Assembly: GCF_009707515.1 (NCBI RefSeq) | Contig: NZ_WLYI01000002.1 | Location: 62,001-126,000 of the forward strand | Reading direction: 5' to 3' | Source of the DNA: Pseudomonas karstica | GTDB lineage: Bacteria > Pseudomonadota > Gammaproteobacteria > Pseudomonadales > Pseudomonadaceae | Length of the DNA stretch: 64,000 nt | Shown: positions 45,130-54,347 of the stretch, piece by piece | Layout: each line of letters opens with the position of its first letter | Numbering within the stretch: the first letter of the stretch is position 1 | Notes under the pieces: model-generated | The model's input: only the letters and a program-made list of their open reading frames with translations | Databases searched by the model: none | What the model was told of the DNA's origin: nothing | Position numbers and translations under genes: made by a program

Positions 45130-45437
45130 TGTTCGATATCGGCTTCAGTGAACTGCTGCTGGTGGGCCTGGTAGCACTGCTGGTGCTGGGCCCTGAGCGC
45201 TTGCCGATTGCCGCACGCAATGCCGGCCTGTGGCTGGGCCGGGCCAAGCGCGCGATGAATATGCTCAAGGCCCAGGTGACCCAGGAACTGGACAACGCGC
45301 ATCTGCTGCAAGGTATCGATCACCCGCCACTGCGCCAACTGGAACAGCAACTGCGCGAAGGCATCCGCCTGGACCCCACGCCAGCCGCCGCGCCACCGCC
45401 CGAGAGCGGCCTCCCCTCTGGACAACTCTCCCCATGA
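45129..45437 (+). CDS. tatB: Twin-arginine translocase subunit TatB
   Basis: A 102-residue TatB beginning [20 protein letters not shown], with LGPERLPIAAR and an amphipathic helix, then a Pro-rich tail. It overlaps tatA by one base and tatC by ATGA. Confidence 0.92.
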   Translation: MFDIGFSELLLVGLVALLVLGPERLPIAARNAGLWLGRAKRAMNMLKAQVTQELDNAHLLQGIDHPPLRQLEQQLREGIRLDPTPAAAPPPESGLPSGQLSP

Positions 45438-46198
45438 ACCACCTGCCCTCACCTGCCCGGCCCCTGTCAGTGACCGGCCACCTGGCGCAGTTGCGCTCGC
45501 GCCTGCTGCGTTGCTTGCTGGCCATCGTCCTGGTGTTTTGCGCACTGTTTCCCTTTGCCCAGCGCCTGTACAGCTTCGTCTCTCAGCCGCTGCGCGAGTT
45601 CTTGCCCGCAGGCGCCAGCATGATTGCTACCGGGGTGACCTCACCCTTTTTGGCGCCGCTCAAGCTGACCATGATGCTGGCCCTGTTCATCAGCATGCCG
45701 CTGTTGCTGCATCAGGTCTGGGGCATGATCGCGCCGGCGGTGTACCGCCAGGAACGGCGCATTGCCGCGTGGTTGCTGGCTGTCAGCGTGTTGCTGTTTT
45801 ACGCCGGCATGGCGTTTGCTTTTTTCCTGGTGTTCCCGATGATGTTCGGCTTCTTTACCAGCGTTACGCCGGACGGCGTGACGATGATGACCGATATCGC
45901 TCTGTACCTGGATTTCATCCTCGCGCTGTTGTTGGCGTTCGGCCTGGCTTTTGAAATCCCGGTCGCCACCTTCCTGGTGATCTGGGCCGGCATCACGGAC
46001 GTGCAGACCCTGCAAAAAAGCCGGCCCTACATCATCGTCGGTTGCTTTGTCGTCGGCATGCTGCTGACGCCACCGGACGTGTTTTCGCAAACCATGCTGG
46101 CGGTACCAATGTGGATGCTGTTTGAGCTGGGGCTTCTGGCCAGCAGGTCGGTCAGCAAGCCACGCTCGCAAGCACCGTTACCGGAAGCCGTGAATTGA
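45434..46198 (+). CDS. tatC: Twin-arginine translocase subunit TatC
   Basis: A 254-residue six-helix TatC. N-terminal HLAQLRSRLLRCL, the periplasmic FTSVTPDG loop and LTPPDVFSQTMLAVPMW are family signatures. The start at 45434 overlaps the tatB stop; the longer frame is tatB read out of phase. It completes a full TatABC set. The acidic residue that usually follows the first signature helix region is present as in functional TatC proteins. Confidence 0.94.
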   Translation: MNHLPSPARPLSVTGHLAQLRSRLLRCLLAIVLVFCALFPFAQRLYSFVSQPLREFLPAGASMIATGVTSPFLAPLKLTMMLALFISMPLLLHQVWGMIAPAVYRQERRIAAWLLAVSVLLFYAGMAFAFFLVFPMMFGFFTSVTPDGVTMMTDIALYLDFILALLLAFGLAFEIPVATFLVIWAGITDVQTLQKSRPYIIVGCFVVGMLLTPPDVFSQTMLAVPMWMLFELGLLASRSVSKPRSQAPLPEAVN

Positions 46199-46231
46199 AA
46201 GACCGCCAAAGCGGCGGCTTAACACACAAAC

Positions 46232-46273
46232 AAAAAAGCCCGGAGGCCCGCATACAGGTACTACCGGGCAAAA
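46232..46273 (-). terminator. Terminator between tatC and the sugar-acid locus
   Basis: GCCCGG (46238-46243) and CCGGGC (46264-46269) form a stem with a 20-base loop. On the minus strand it ends in a run of six Ts (46232-46237), 18 bases past the dehydratase stop. It may also serve tatC less well. Confidence 0.7.
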
Positions 46274-46286
46274 GCTGCGACACGCT

Positions 46287-47561
46287 TCAGAAACGGGGTT
46301 TGACGGCCTTCCAGTCCGGTTGATAGCGCTGCATCTGTTTCACGTCGTCGCGCTGGCGAATTCCGCAACTGAGGTATTGGTCATGGAGCTTGCCCAGTTG
46401 GTCATGGTCAAGCTCCAGGCCCAACCCTGGCGCGCGCGTAATCTTCACGCAACCATCGACGATAGGCAGCTTGCCGCCCTTGATCACCTCTTCGTCCGGC
46501 TCTTGCCAAGGGTAATGGGTGTCGCAGGCGTAATCGAGGTTGGGCACCGACGCTGCGACATGGGCCATGGCCATCAGGCTGATGCCCAGGTGCGAGTTGG
46601 AGTGCATCGACACGCCCAGGCCAAACGTGTCGCACATCTTTGCCAACACCTGGGTGTCGCGCAGGCCGCCCCAATAGTGGTGATCGGCAAGCACGATTTG
46701 CACACTATTCAACGCCACGCTGCGACGGAATTCGTCGAAGTCGGTGACCACCATATTGGTCGCCAGGGGCAAGCCGGTGCGCTTGTGCAACTCGGCCATG
46801 CCCGCCAGGCCTGGGGTCGGGTCTTCGTAATATTGCAGGTCATCACCCAACAATTCGGCCATGCGAATCGAGGTTTCCAGGGACCAGTTGCCGTTCGGGT
46901 CAATGCGCAGCGGCACTCCGGGAAATGCCTTTTTCAACGCTTTGATGCACGACACTTCATGCGCAGGCTCCAGGGTGCCGGCCTTGAGCTTGATACTTTT
47001 GAAGCCGTAGGTTTCGATCATTCGCCGGGCCTGGGCAACAATCTGTTCTTCGTTGAGGGCTTCACCCCAGCTGTCGGGTTTGTAGGGTGAACCCACGTGT
47101 TCGGCATACTTGAAGAACAGGTAGGCGCTGAACGGTATCTGGTCGCGGATTGCCCCACCCAGCAAATCCACCAAGGGCACATTCAATGAGTGCGCCTGCA
47201 GGTCGAGAAAGGCCACCTCGAATGCCGAGTATGCGTTGCTCACTGCCTTGCTGGCATGGGACCCCGGTGCCAGTTCCGCACCGGCAAGCGTGACCGGTTT
47301 GCATGCGGCCACGGTGGCCTGGACGATGGCGCGCAAACCGTTCAGATCGAAGGGATCAAGGCCGATCAGTTGCTGCTGGACTTGCTGTTGGATCGCCAAT
47401 GCAGGGGCATCACCGTAGCTCTCACCCAGACCGATGTAGCCAGTGTCGCTCTCGATCTCGATGATCGAGCGCAACGCGAAGGGTTCGTGAATACCGCTGG
47501 CGTTAAGCAGTGGCGGGTCCCGGAAGGCAATCGGGGTGACGGTAACGCGGACGATTTTCAA
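46287..47561 (-). CDS. gudD: Glucarate dehydratase-type enolase-superfamily enzyme
   Basis: A 424-residue member of the mandelate racemase/enolase superfamily in the glucarate dehydratase group. Catalytic motifs are SIKLKAG (K-x-K), RIDPNGNWSL, YYEDPTPG, LATNMVV and the histidine in MHSNSHLG. It should dehydrate D-glucarate or a close aldarate to a keto-deoxy acid. The start is a TTG at 47561 overlapping the transporter's TGA as TTGA, with GGGAG upstream; the much longer open frame is the transporter read out of phase. It forms an operon with the MFS gene. Confidence 0.88.
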   Translation of the reverse strand: MKIVRVTVTPIAFRDPPLLNASGIHEPFALRSIIEIESDTGYIGLGESYGDAPALAIQQQVQQQLIGLDPFDLNGLRAIVQATVAACKPVTLAGAELAPGSHASKAVSNAYSAFEVAFLDLQAHSLNVPLVDLLGGAIRDQIPFSAYLFFKYAEHVGSPYKPDSWGEALNEEQIVAQARRMIETYGFKSIKLKAGTLEPAHEVSCIKALKKAFPGVPLRIDPNGNWSLETSIRMAELLGDDLQYYEDPTPGLAGMAELHKRTGLPLATNMVVTDFDEFRRSVALNSVQIVLADHHYWGGLRDTQVLAKMCDTFGLGVSMHSNSHLGISLMAMAHVAASVPNLDYACDTHYPWQEPDEEVIKGGKLPIVDGCVKITRAPGLGLELDHDQLGKLHDQYLSCGIRQRDDVKQMQRYQPDWKAVKPRF

Positions 47562-48955
47562 GAGGAGGCTCCCTGTGGATCTGAGCGCAAGGCGTGTTGA
47601 TGGACAGTTGATTTTGCAGTGACACGTTCTGCAGGCGGTGTGCTGGGTGGGCGTGGGGCGCCACTGCGAGGCGCAGTGCGGGCAAAAAACACCACCACCG
47701 CCGCTACCAGCGAGGTGGCGGCCAAGCCATACAGCCCACCCTCGATGGAGCCGGTGCTCTGCTCCAGAAAACCGAACGTAGTGGGCGCAACGAAGCCACC
47801 CAGATTGCCGACAGAGTTGATCAAGGCGATCACCGCTGCAGCGACACGCGCATCCAGGTAACCCTGTGGGATCGGCCAGAACAGCGCGGAGGCAGCCTTG
47901 AAGCCGATCGCGGCAAAACAGATGGCGACAAAGGCGAACACCGGCCCACCGGTGGTAGACATGAACATGCCGAACGCGGCAATCACCAACATCAGGGCGA
48001 CCCACGCCTGCTGGTGTTTCCATTTGCTGGCCAGGGAGGCAAAGCCGTACATGGCGACGATGGAAATCAACCAGGGAATGGAGTTGAACAAGCCCACCTG
48101 GAAGTCGCCCATGTCGCCCATTTTCTTGATCATGCTGGGCAGCCAGAAGGTCACGCCATAGATGGTCAGGGCAATGGAGAAGTAGATGAAACAGAACAGT
48201 GCGATCTGCTTGTCGGCCAGCAACCTGAACACCGAGGGCCGGGTGGTCTGGGTCGCTTCACGCGCCTGCTGCTCCAGTTCGATGGCACTGACCAGTGCGT
48301 GTTTTTCTTCGGCGCTGAGCCACGTGGCTTGATGGGGGTGGGACTGCAGCCAGAACCAGACAAACCCGCAAAGCACAATCGAGGCAAAACCTTCGATCAG
48401 GAACATCCACTGCCAGCCATGCAGGCTCAAGCCACTGACATTGAGCAACGCTCCCGACACGGGCCCCGAGATCACCGAGGCGATGGCCGAGCCACTGAGG
48501 AAGATTGCCATGGCCTTGCCGCGCTCGGTGGCCGGCAGCCATTGGGTGAAGTAATAGATGATGCCGGGGAAAAACCCGGCTTCGGCGGCGCCAAGGATAA
48601 AGCGCAGCACATAGAAACTGGTTTCGCCCTGGACAAAGGCCATCGCCATTGCCGCCGCACCCCAGGTGAACATGATGCGCGTCAACCAGGCCCTCGCGCC
48701 GTAGCGCTGCAGGAGCATGTTGGACGGTACTTCGAAGATGGCGTAGCCAATGAAAAACAATCCTGCACCCAAGCCATAGGCCGCAGCGCCAATGCCCAGG
48801 TCGGTTTCCAAATGGCTGCGTACAAAACCTATATTGACCCGGTCGATGTAATTGACGATGAACATCACCACGAACAGCGGCAGTACGTGACGCTTGACCT
48901 TTGCCGCCGCACGGGCGAGCACAGTCGGGTCTGGCGGGTTATGGAGGGTATTCAA
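47558..48955 (-). CDS. MFS transporter, aldarate (GudP/ACS) type
   Basis: A 465-residue major facilitator with twelve helices. The N-terminal DRVNIGFV and PSNMLLQRYGAR motifs and the split central loop are typical of the anion:cation symporter family, which includes glucarate/galactarate carriers. It is the first gene of a two-gene operon with the dehydratase and is divergent from the LysR regulator at 49062. The substrate is inferred from that partner. Confidence 0.9.
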   Translation of the reverse strand: MNTLHNPPDPTVLARAAAKVKRHVLPLFVVMFIVNYIDRVNIGFVRSHLETDLGIGAAAYGLGAGLFFIGYAIFEVPSNMLLQRYGARAWLTRIMFTWGAAAMAMAFVQGETSFYVLRFILGAAEAGFFPGIIYYFTQWLPATERGKAMAIFLSGSAIASVISGPVSGALLNVSGLSLHGWQWMFLIEGFASIVLCGFVWFWLQSHPHQATWLSAEEKHALVSAIELEQQAREATQTTRPSVFRLLADKQIALFCFIYFSIALTIYGVTFWLPSMIKKMGDMGDFQVGLFNSIPWLISIVAMYGFASLASKWKHQQAWVALMLVIAAFGMFMSTTGGPVFAFVAICFAAIGFKAASALFWPIPQGYLDARVAAAVIALINSVGNLGGFVAPTTFGFLEQSTGSIEGGLYGLAATSLVAAVVVFFARTAPRSGAPRPPSTPPAERVTAKSTVHQHALRSDPQGASS

Positions 48956-49019
48956 GGGCGACTCCCAATCATTGTTTTTTTAGGGACGAGTCAATGATGG
49001 ACGCCGTGTATTGTTCCCG

Positions 49020-49058
49020 TCTAATCTAACTTGGCATTCGATTGATACACGGATTAGA
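49020..49058. promoter_or_regulatory. Inverted repeat before the LysR gene
   Basis: TCTAATC (49020-49026) and GATTAGA (49052-49058) face each other across 25 bases in the divergent gap between the MFS and LysR genes. This is a plausible LysR binding and autoregulation site. Confidence 0.5.
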
Positions 49059-49061
49059 TCA

Positions 49062-49970
49062 ATGTTCGAACTGACTCAACTGCGCTGCTTCACCACGGTG
49101 GCCACCGAACTGAACTTTCGTCGGGCCGCGGAACGGTTGAACATGACCCAGCCGCCCCTCAGCCGGCAGATCCAATTGCTGGAGCACCACTTGGGTGTGG
49201 AGCTGTTCGCCCGTACCACGCGCAGCGTTGCGCTCACCGCTGCTGGCCGCGCATTTTTCGTAGAAGCCCAGAACCTGCTGGAGCGCGCCCAGCAAGCGGC
49301 CGTGACCGCACGCCGCTTTGCCGAAGGCGATATCGGCACTGTCAATATCAGCTTCGTCGGCAGTGCGGTATATGAGTTTTTGCCCAAGGTCATCGCCGAG
49401 GCGCGGCTCAAGCAGCCCCACGTGAAGATCGATCTGGCGGAGATGAATACCTATCAGCAACATGAGGCCCTGCGTGCCCGGCGCATCGATCTGGGCATAG
49501 TACGTACGCCATTGCTGGAGCCTGGCTACGCCACCGAATGCCTGGTGCGCGAGCCCTTCGTACTCGCCGTACCGAACACCCATCGCCTGGCGCATGCCGA
49601 CCAGGTCACGGTGCAGGACTTGGACGCCCAACCCTTCCTGATGTACGCCCACTCGGCCTACCCACCGTTCAACGAGCTGCTGACCGGCCTGCTACGCTCG
49701 GCCCGCGTTGCACCGGAGTACGTGCAATGGCTGGGTTCGTCCCTGACTATTCTGGCCCTGGTCAACGCCGGCATGGGCCTGGCCCTGGTGCCGCGCTGCG
49801 CAAGCAGCGTGGTGTTCAAGAATGTGGTGTTCCGCGATATCGACCTGGGCGAAGGCGCGCAGAGTGAGCTGCACCTCATCTGGCGGGAAAATAATGACAA
49901 CCCGGCTTTTGCGATGCTGCTGGAGGCTATTCGCACCGCCGTGCACGAAGGCTGGGACAGTGGGCAATGA
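49062..49970 (+). CDS. LysR-family regulator of the sugar-acid locus
   Basis: A 302-residue LysR protein with the N-terminal helix-turn-helix (AAERLNMTQPPLSRQIQLLE) and an effector domain starting near VNISFVGSA. The start at 49062 fits the MFELTQLRCF opening of the BenM/CatM-like group; an upstream ATG at 49011 lies inside the operator. It is divergent from the MFS-dehydratase operon and is the likely regulator of it. Confidence 0.92.
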   Translation: MFELTQLRCFTTVATELNFRRAAERLNMTQPPLSRQIQLLEHHLGVELFARTTRSVALTAAGRAFFVEAQNLLERAQQAAVTARRFAEGDIGTVNISFVGSAVYEFLPKVIAEARLKQPHVKIDLAEMNTYQQHEALRARRIDLGIVRTPLLEPGYATECLVREPFVLAVPNTHRLAHADQVTVQDLDAQPFLMYAHSAYPPFNELLTGLLRSARVAPEYVQWLGSSLTILALVNAGMGLALVPRCASSVVFKNVVFRDIDLGEGAQSELHLIWRENNDNPAFAMLLEAIRTAVHEGWDSGQ

Positions 49971-49975
49971 GGCCA

Positions 49976-50992
49976 TCAAGGCGCCGGCTCCGATTGCGTC
50001 AGTGCCAAAGGTGCCAGGGAAAAAACCTGGTCATCCGTCAGTGTTTGCACATCGACCCGGTGGGGAAAGATCTTCTTTTCCACGAACAAATCATCGACCT
50101 GCTGCAGAGCCTGGACGTCTCGTGATTCCACCGGCGCCAGCGATTCGTCGCCCCATTTGCGCAGCGTCTGGGAGACCTCAAGAGGTATGTCGTTGACCTT
50201 GGCGAACACCCGGGCGTACTCCTCGGGATTGTGCTGCGCCCATTCGAATGCCTTGGCGAAGCGCTGCAGCACATCGCTCAACGCCTGGCGTTTGAGCGAG
50301 TCGTTCAAGTCCTCGTCACTGGCCGTGATAAACGTCAGCCCCGAGTTGATACCCTCCCCGGTAATCAGCACCCGAGCGCCCTGCTGCTCAGCGAATGCCT
50401 GATACACACCGAAGGTCGCCCAGGCTTCGATTTTCCCGGCGTTGAACGCGGGCAAGGCGTCAGTTGGCAGAACAAAGCCCACGTTGACGTCTTTCTCGTC
50501 GATCCCGGCATTGGCCAGTGCGCGGATCAGCAGGTACTGGGAAATGCTGCCTCGGGCCGACGACACCACAACGTTACGGCCTTTCAAGTCGGCAACGCTG
50601 CGAATCGTCGAGTCCGGCGGAACCAGAATCGCGATACTTCGCGACTGACCGCGCCGCACCGCGACAATCCGCAACGGCGTGCCGCCCGTGGCTGCCGCGA
50701 GCACCGGCGTATCACCCGCCGGCGCCAGGTCGACAGCCCCCGCCCGCAGAGCTTCGAACAGCGGTGCCGCGCCCTGGAAGTTCGCCCACTGCACCTTGTA
50801 CTCGATACCCTCCAGCGCGTTCGCTGCCTCGACCACTGTGCGCAGGCCTTTGGCTTGATCGCCCAGCACCAGCGTCACACTGGACAAGTCAGGAGCCTTG
50901 GCCGATGACGACTTCGTTTCGCCGCAGCCGCTGAGCAACAGCGCCGCGCCCGACAACAGCACAACCGTGGTTTTCCAAAAGCGCTTCGGCAT
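49976..50992 (-). CDS. Sulfonate-type ABC substrate-binding lipoprotein
   Basis: A 338-residue SsuA/NMT1-type binding protein with a lipoprotein signal (LLLSGCGE). It carries the family segments WANFQGAAPLFEAL, DLAPAGDTPVLAAA and GRNVVVSSARGSISQYLL. The start at 50992 has AGGGA upstream; an ATG at 51031 would overlap the ATPase gene. It is last of a permease, ATPase, binding-protein operon, complete for uptake. Ligand class is likely aliphatic sulfonates or esters. Confidence 0.9.
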   Translation of the reverse strand: MPKRFWKTTVVLLSGAALLLSGCGETKSSSAKAPDLSSVTLVLGDQAKGLRTVVEAANALEGIEYKVQWANFQGAAPLFEALRAGAVDLAPAGDTPVLAAATGGTPLRIVAVRRGQSRSIAILVPPDSTIRSVADLKGRNVVVSSARGSISQYLLIRALANAGIDEKDVNVGFVLPTDALPAFNAGKIEAWATFGVYQAFAEQQGARVLITGEGINSGLTFITASDEDLNDSLKRQALSDVLQRFAKAFEWAQHNPEEYARVFAKVNDIPLEVSQTLRKWGDESLAPVESRDVQALQQVDDLFVEKKIFPHRVDVQTLTDDQVFSLAPLALTQSEPAP

Positions 50993-51017
50993 GTCGGAAC
51001 GTCCCTGCATAAAAAGA

Positions 51018-51830
51018 TCAACCATGGGCAAAACGCCGGGTGCTGTTGTCAGGGAGCGGACGCGCCGGCTCTACTACCTGGGCCGCAGGCTCCACCGCTT
51101 CAACCCCCAACAGTTTCAACAACCGCGTGCGGATCGCCTGGAAGCCTTCCTGACCGCTGTCACGAGCCCGGGGCAGATCGATTGTCAGTTGCTCGGCGAT
51201 CTTGCCGTTGGCCAGTACGATCACCCGGTCGGCCAGCAGAATGGCTTCATCCACATCGTGGGTCACCAACAGCACCGCTGGTGTGTGTTTACGCCATAAG
51301 TCGATGATTAGCCGATGCATGCGAATGCGGGTCAACGCATCGAGCGCAGCGAACGGCTCGTCGAGCAACAACAGCTTAGGCTCGCGGACCAAACCGCGGG
51401 CCAGTGCCACCCGCTGAGCCTCGCCGCCGGAAAGCGTCGCTGGATAGGCTTCCAGCCTATGGGCCAGGCCTACTTCGGTCAGGGCCTGCACCGCACGGCC
51501 CTTGGCGTTGGGAATGTGCAGACCGAGAATCACGTTCTTCCAGGCACGCTTCCAGGGCATCAGCCGGGGCTCCTGGAACACCGCCGCCCGTGCCTTGGGC
51601 ACTCGCAACTGGCCGCTGTCGATACTGTCCAGGCCGGCCAGGCTGCGCAATAAGGTGGTCTTGCCCGAACCGCTGGCGCCGAGCAGCGCCACGAATTCCC
51701 CAGGGGCGATGTCCAGGTCCAGGCCGTCGATGACCCGCTGTTCGCCAAATTGGCGCACCACATTGCGCAGTTGCACCGGCGCTACCGGGTGCGCGGGCTT
51801 GGACGTGTCCACAAGGTCGATGCTCGACAT
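51018..51830 (-). CDS. Sulfonate-type ABC transporter ATPase (SsuB-like)
   Basis: A 270-residue ATPase with Walker A GASGSGKTTLL, signature LSGGEAQRVALARGLV, Walker B LLLLDEPFAALD and VTHDVDEAI. It lies between the permease (one base upstream) and the binding protein. The length is typical of SsuB/TauB. Confidence 0.93.
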   Translation of the reverse strand: MSSIDLVDTSKPAHPVAPVQLRNVVRQFGEQRVIDGLDLDIAPGEFVALLGASGSGKTTLLRSLAGLDSIDSGQLRVPKARAAVFQEPRLMPWKRAWKNVILGLHIPNAKGRAVQALTEVGLAHRLEAYPATLSGGEAQRVALARGLVREPKLLLLDEPFAALDALTRIRMHRLIIDLWRKHTPAVLLVTHDVDEAILLADRVIVLANGKIAEQLTIDLPRARDSGQEGFQAIRTRLLKLLGVEAVEPAAQVVEPARPLPDNSTRRFAHG

Positions 51831-51831
51831 A

Positions 51832-52716
51832 TCAGTTCCTCACAAAAGTTGGGCGCCAGGCCAGGGCAGAACGCTCCAGCGTGCGGATCAGTCCGTCGAT
51901 CAACAGGCCCAGGACGCTGTAAATGAGCAGGCAGATCACGATCACGTCAGTGCGCATGAAGTCCCGTGCATCACTGGCCAGATAGCCGATGCCGGCGGTG
52001 GTGTTGATTTGCTCGACGAACACCAGGGCCAGCCAGGAAATCCCCAGGGAGTAGCGAAGGCCGACGAAAAACGAGGGCAAGGAGCCCGGCAGAATCACAT
52101 GCCAGATCAACTCCCGCCGATTCAGGCCCAGGGTGTTAGCCGCCTCGATCAGCTTGGGATCGATGTTGCGGATGCCGGCGAACAGGTTCAGGTACACCGG
52201 GAAGGTGGTGCCGGTCACGATCAGCGCAATCTTGGTGAACTCACCGATACCGAACCAAAGAATGAACAGCGGCACCAGGGCCAGCGAAGGGATGGTACGC
52301 AGCATCTGCATCGGTGAATCGAGGACCACTTCACCGCGCTTCGACAGCCCGCTGACCAGCGCCGCGGCCACGCCGATGGAGACCCCAATGCTTAACCCCA
52401 AGAGTGCCCGTTGCAACGAAACCCACAGGTGCTTACCGAGCTCCCCCGAGACGATCATGGCCCAGAGCGTGCCACCGATCTGCGACGGTGCGGCAATGAC
52501 CCGCTGCGGAATCAGTCCCCAACGTGACGCCAGTTCCCACAACAACAGCAGCACGATAGGGCTGACCAACCGCAATAACGCTTCAGGCGTTCGCCAATTG
52601 CGCAGCCTATCGGGAAGCAGCTTCGTCACGCCCTGCTCAGTTGCGTTGAGGCGAACGGCCTTATCGATGAAGAGCGAACTGCTGGTGCTCGGTGTCTCGA
52701 CAGTCTTTGCGCTCAT
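51832..52716 (-). CDS. Sulfonate-type ABC transporter permease (SsuC-like)
   Basis: A 294-residue permease with about six helices and the coupling motif EAANTLGLNRRELIWHVILP. The N-terminal 30 residues are polar and cytoplasmic. It is first in the transporter operon, divergent from the LLM monooxygenase at 53188, an SsuD-like arrangement. Confidence 0.93.
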   Translation of the reverse strand: MSAKTVETPSTSSSLFIDKAVRLNATEQGVTKLLPDRLRNWRTPEALLRLVSPIVLLLLWELASRWGLIPQRVIAAPSQIGGTLWAMIVSGELGKHLWVSLQRALLGLSIGVSIGVAAALVSGLSKRGEVVLDSPMQMLRTIPSLALVPLFILWFGIGEFTKIALIVTGTTFPVYLNLFAGIRNIDPKLIEAANTLGLNRRELIWHVILPGSLPSFFVGLRYSLGISWLALVFVEQINTTAGIGYLASDARDFMRTDVIVICLLIYSVLGLLIDGLIRTLERSALAWRPTFVRN

Positions 52717-53187
52717 TCAGGCTTCCTTCCGCTTAAAGACCATGGCCGGAGGCGCCATGCATCTACTTCGGACTCATGCTATTCGCATAAAAAACCCCAG
52801 TGAAATTCTTTTTGGGAATAACCTAATATGATTAAAAATCAGATATACGATGGCGTGGATAAATTATTTGCATAGTAAACCGACGTAGCCCGCACCTTTT
52901 GCTACCTGCGTTCGACACCTCGCCTAAAATGCACATACCTGATATTTATCCTTTTTAGTGATTAATTAATTTAATAATTAACATAGAACAAAACGGCATT
53001 TCACAACCTCACCCTGTTACGCCTACTTTCGTCAGTACAGACCGACCCCCGATGCCAGGTGGAGGATTGAATCAAGGCCGAAGACATCGAGCGCAGCAGC
53101 ACTCGAGCGGCAATAGCGGCGCCAACTCGGTCGACACACGATGCTGGCGTATGACTTCTGATCCCTACCAACGACAAGGAACTGACC
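52717..53187. other. Divergent promoter region of the sulfonate genes
   Basis: An AT-rich stretch, densest at about 52790-52990, separates the permease and the monooxygenase genes. Short frames in it do not look coding. No clear palindrome, sigma-54 site or terminator was found. CysB/Cbl-type sites would be expected here but cannot be called by eye. Confidence 0.4.
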
Positions 53188-54276
53188 ATGAGTATTGAAT
53201 TCATCGGCTACATCGGCGGCCATCACGCCTCGGAGATCCATCCTCGCAGCGGCCCCGTTTTACAGCCCGAGTACGTGGAGAACGTCGCGCGCGCCCATGA
53301 AGAAGCCGGCTTTGACCGGGCGTTGGTGGCGTTTCATTCCAACAGTCCCGACAGCACGCTGATTGCCTCCCATGCCGCCAGCGTGACGAAAAAACTGAAA
53401 TTCCTCATCGCTCATCGGCCGGGGTTCGCGGCGCCCACCCTGGCGGCGCGGCAGTTTGCGACCCTGGATGTGCTCAATGGTGGTCGCACCGCCGTGCATA
53501 TCATCACTGGTGGCGATGATCGCGAACTGCGTGCCGATGGCAGTTACATCGACAAGGACGAACGCTATGCGCGCACTGATGAATACCTTGATGTGGTACG
53601 CCAGGAGTGGACCAGCGAAAAGCCCTTCGATTATCAAGGCAAGTATTACCAATTCGAAGGCGCGCACTCAGCCGTGAAGTCGCCGCAACAGCCGCACATT
53701 CCGCTGTATTTCGGAGGTTCATCAGCGGCGGCCATCGCGGTGGCGGGTAAGCAGGCAGATGTCTACGCGTTGTGGGGTGAAACCTATGAACAGGTGCGTG
53801 AGGTGGTGAATCAGGTGCGCGCCGAAGCTGCCAAACATGGCCGGGAGATTCGCTTCAGCCTGTCGCTGCGCCCGATTCTGGCGGACACCGAAGAGCTGGC
53901 CTGGGAGCGCGCCGAGCGCATCTTGCAACAGGCCACCGCACTCGCCGAACAGAACGGTTTTGTCCGCCGCGCGCCCCCTAACGAAGGTTCGCGGCGCCTG
54001 CTGGCGGCAGCGGCCCAAGGCTCGCGCCTGGATAAACGCCTATGGACCGGCATTGCTGGCCTACTGGGCGCACAGGGCAACTCCACCTCATTGGTGGGCA
54101 CCCCGGAGCAAGTGGCCGAAGCCCTGCTCGACTACTACGACCTGGGCATCACTACCTTCCTGATCCGCGGCTTCGACCCACTCGACGACGCTATCGACTA
54201 TGGCAAGCACCTGATCCCACTGACCCGCAAACTGGTAGCCGAGCGAGAGCGGCTGGCGACGGAAAAAGTTGCTTGA
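53188..54276 (+). CDS. LLM flavin-dependent monooxygenase, SsuD-like
   Basis: A 362-residue luciferase-family enzyme close in length to SsuD (FMNH2-dependent alkanesulfonate monooxygenase), which releases sulfite from sulfonates. It shows HSNSPDS, AHRPGFAAPTLAARQFATLD and HIITGGDDRELRADGSY, characteristic of the SsuD/SfnG group. A clear RBS (AAGGA) precedes the ATG. No flavin reductase gene is adjacent. The divergent SsuABC-like transporter supports a sulfonate or sulfone substrate. Confidence 0.92.
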   Translation: MSIEFIGYIGGHHASEIHPRSGPVLQPEYVENVARAHEEAGFDRALVAFHSNSPDSTLIASHAASVTKKLKFLIAHRPGFAAPTLAARQFATLDVLNGGRTAVHIITGGDDRELRADGSYIDKDERYARTDEYLDVVRQEWTSEKPFDYQGKYYQFEGAHSAVKSPQQPHIPLYFGGSSAAAIAVAGKQADVYALWGETYEQVREVVNQVRAEAAKHGREIRFSLSLRPILADTEELAWERAERILQQATALAEQNGFVRRAPPNEGSRRLLAAAAQGSRLDKRLWTGIAGLLGAQGNSTSLVGTPEQVAEALLDYYDLGITTFLIRGFDPLDDAIDYGKHLIPLTRKLVAERERLATEKVA

Positions 54277-54300
54277 ACCCCACCTGACCCACTCATGTTT

Positions 54301-54333
54301 CAAAGGATCGCAGCCTGCAGCTACGATCCTTTG
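54301..54333. terminator. Bidirectional terminator after the monooxygenase
   Basis: CAAAGGATCG and CGATCCTTTG form a perfect 10-bp stem around a 13-base loop between convergent genes. The T-run is weak, but the hairpin type is common at Pseudomonas gene ends. Confidence 0.7.
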
Positions 54334-54347
54334 ATCTTGCTCTTCAA

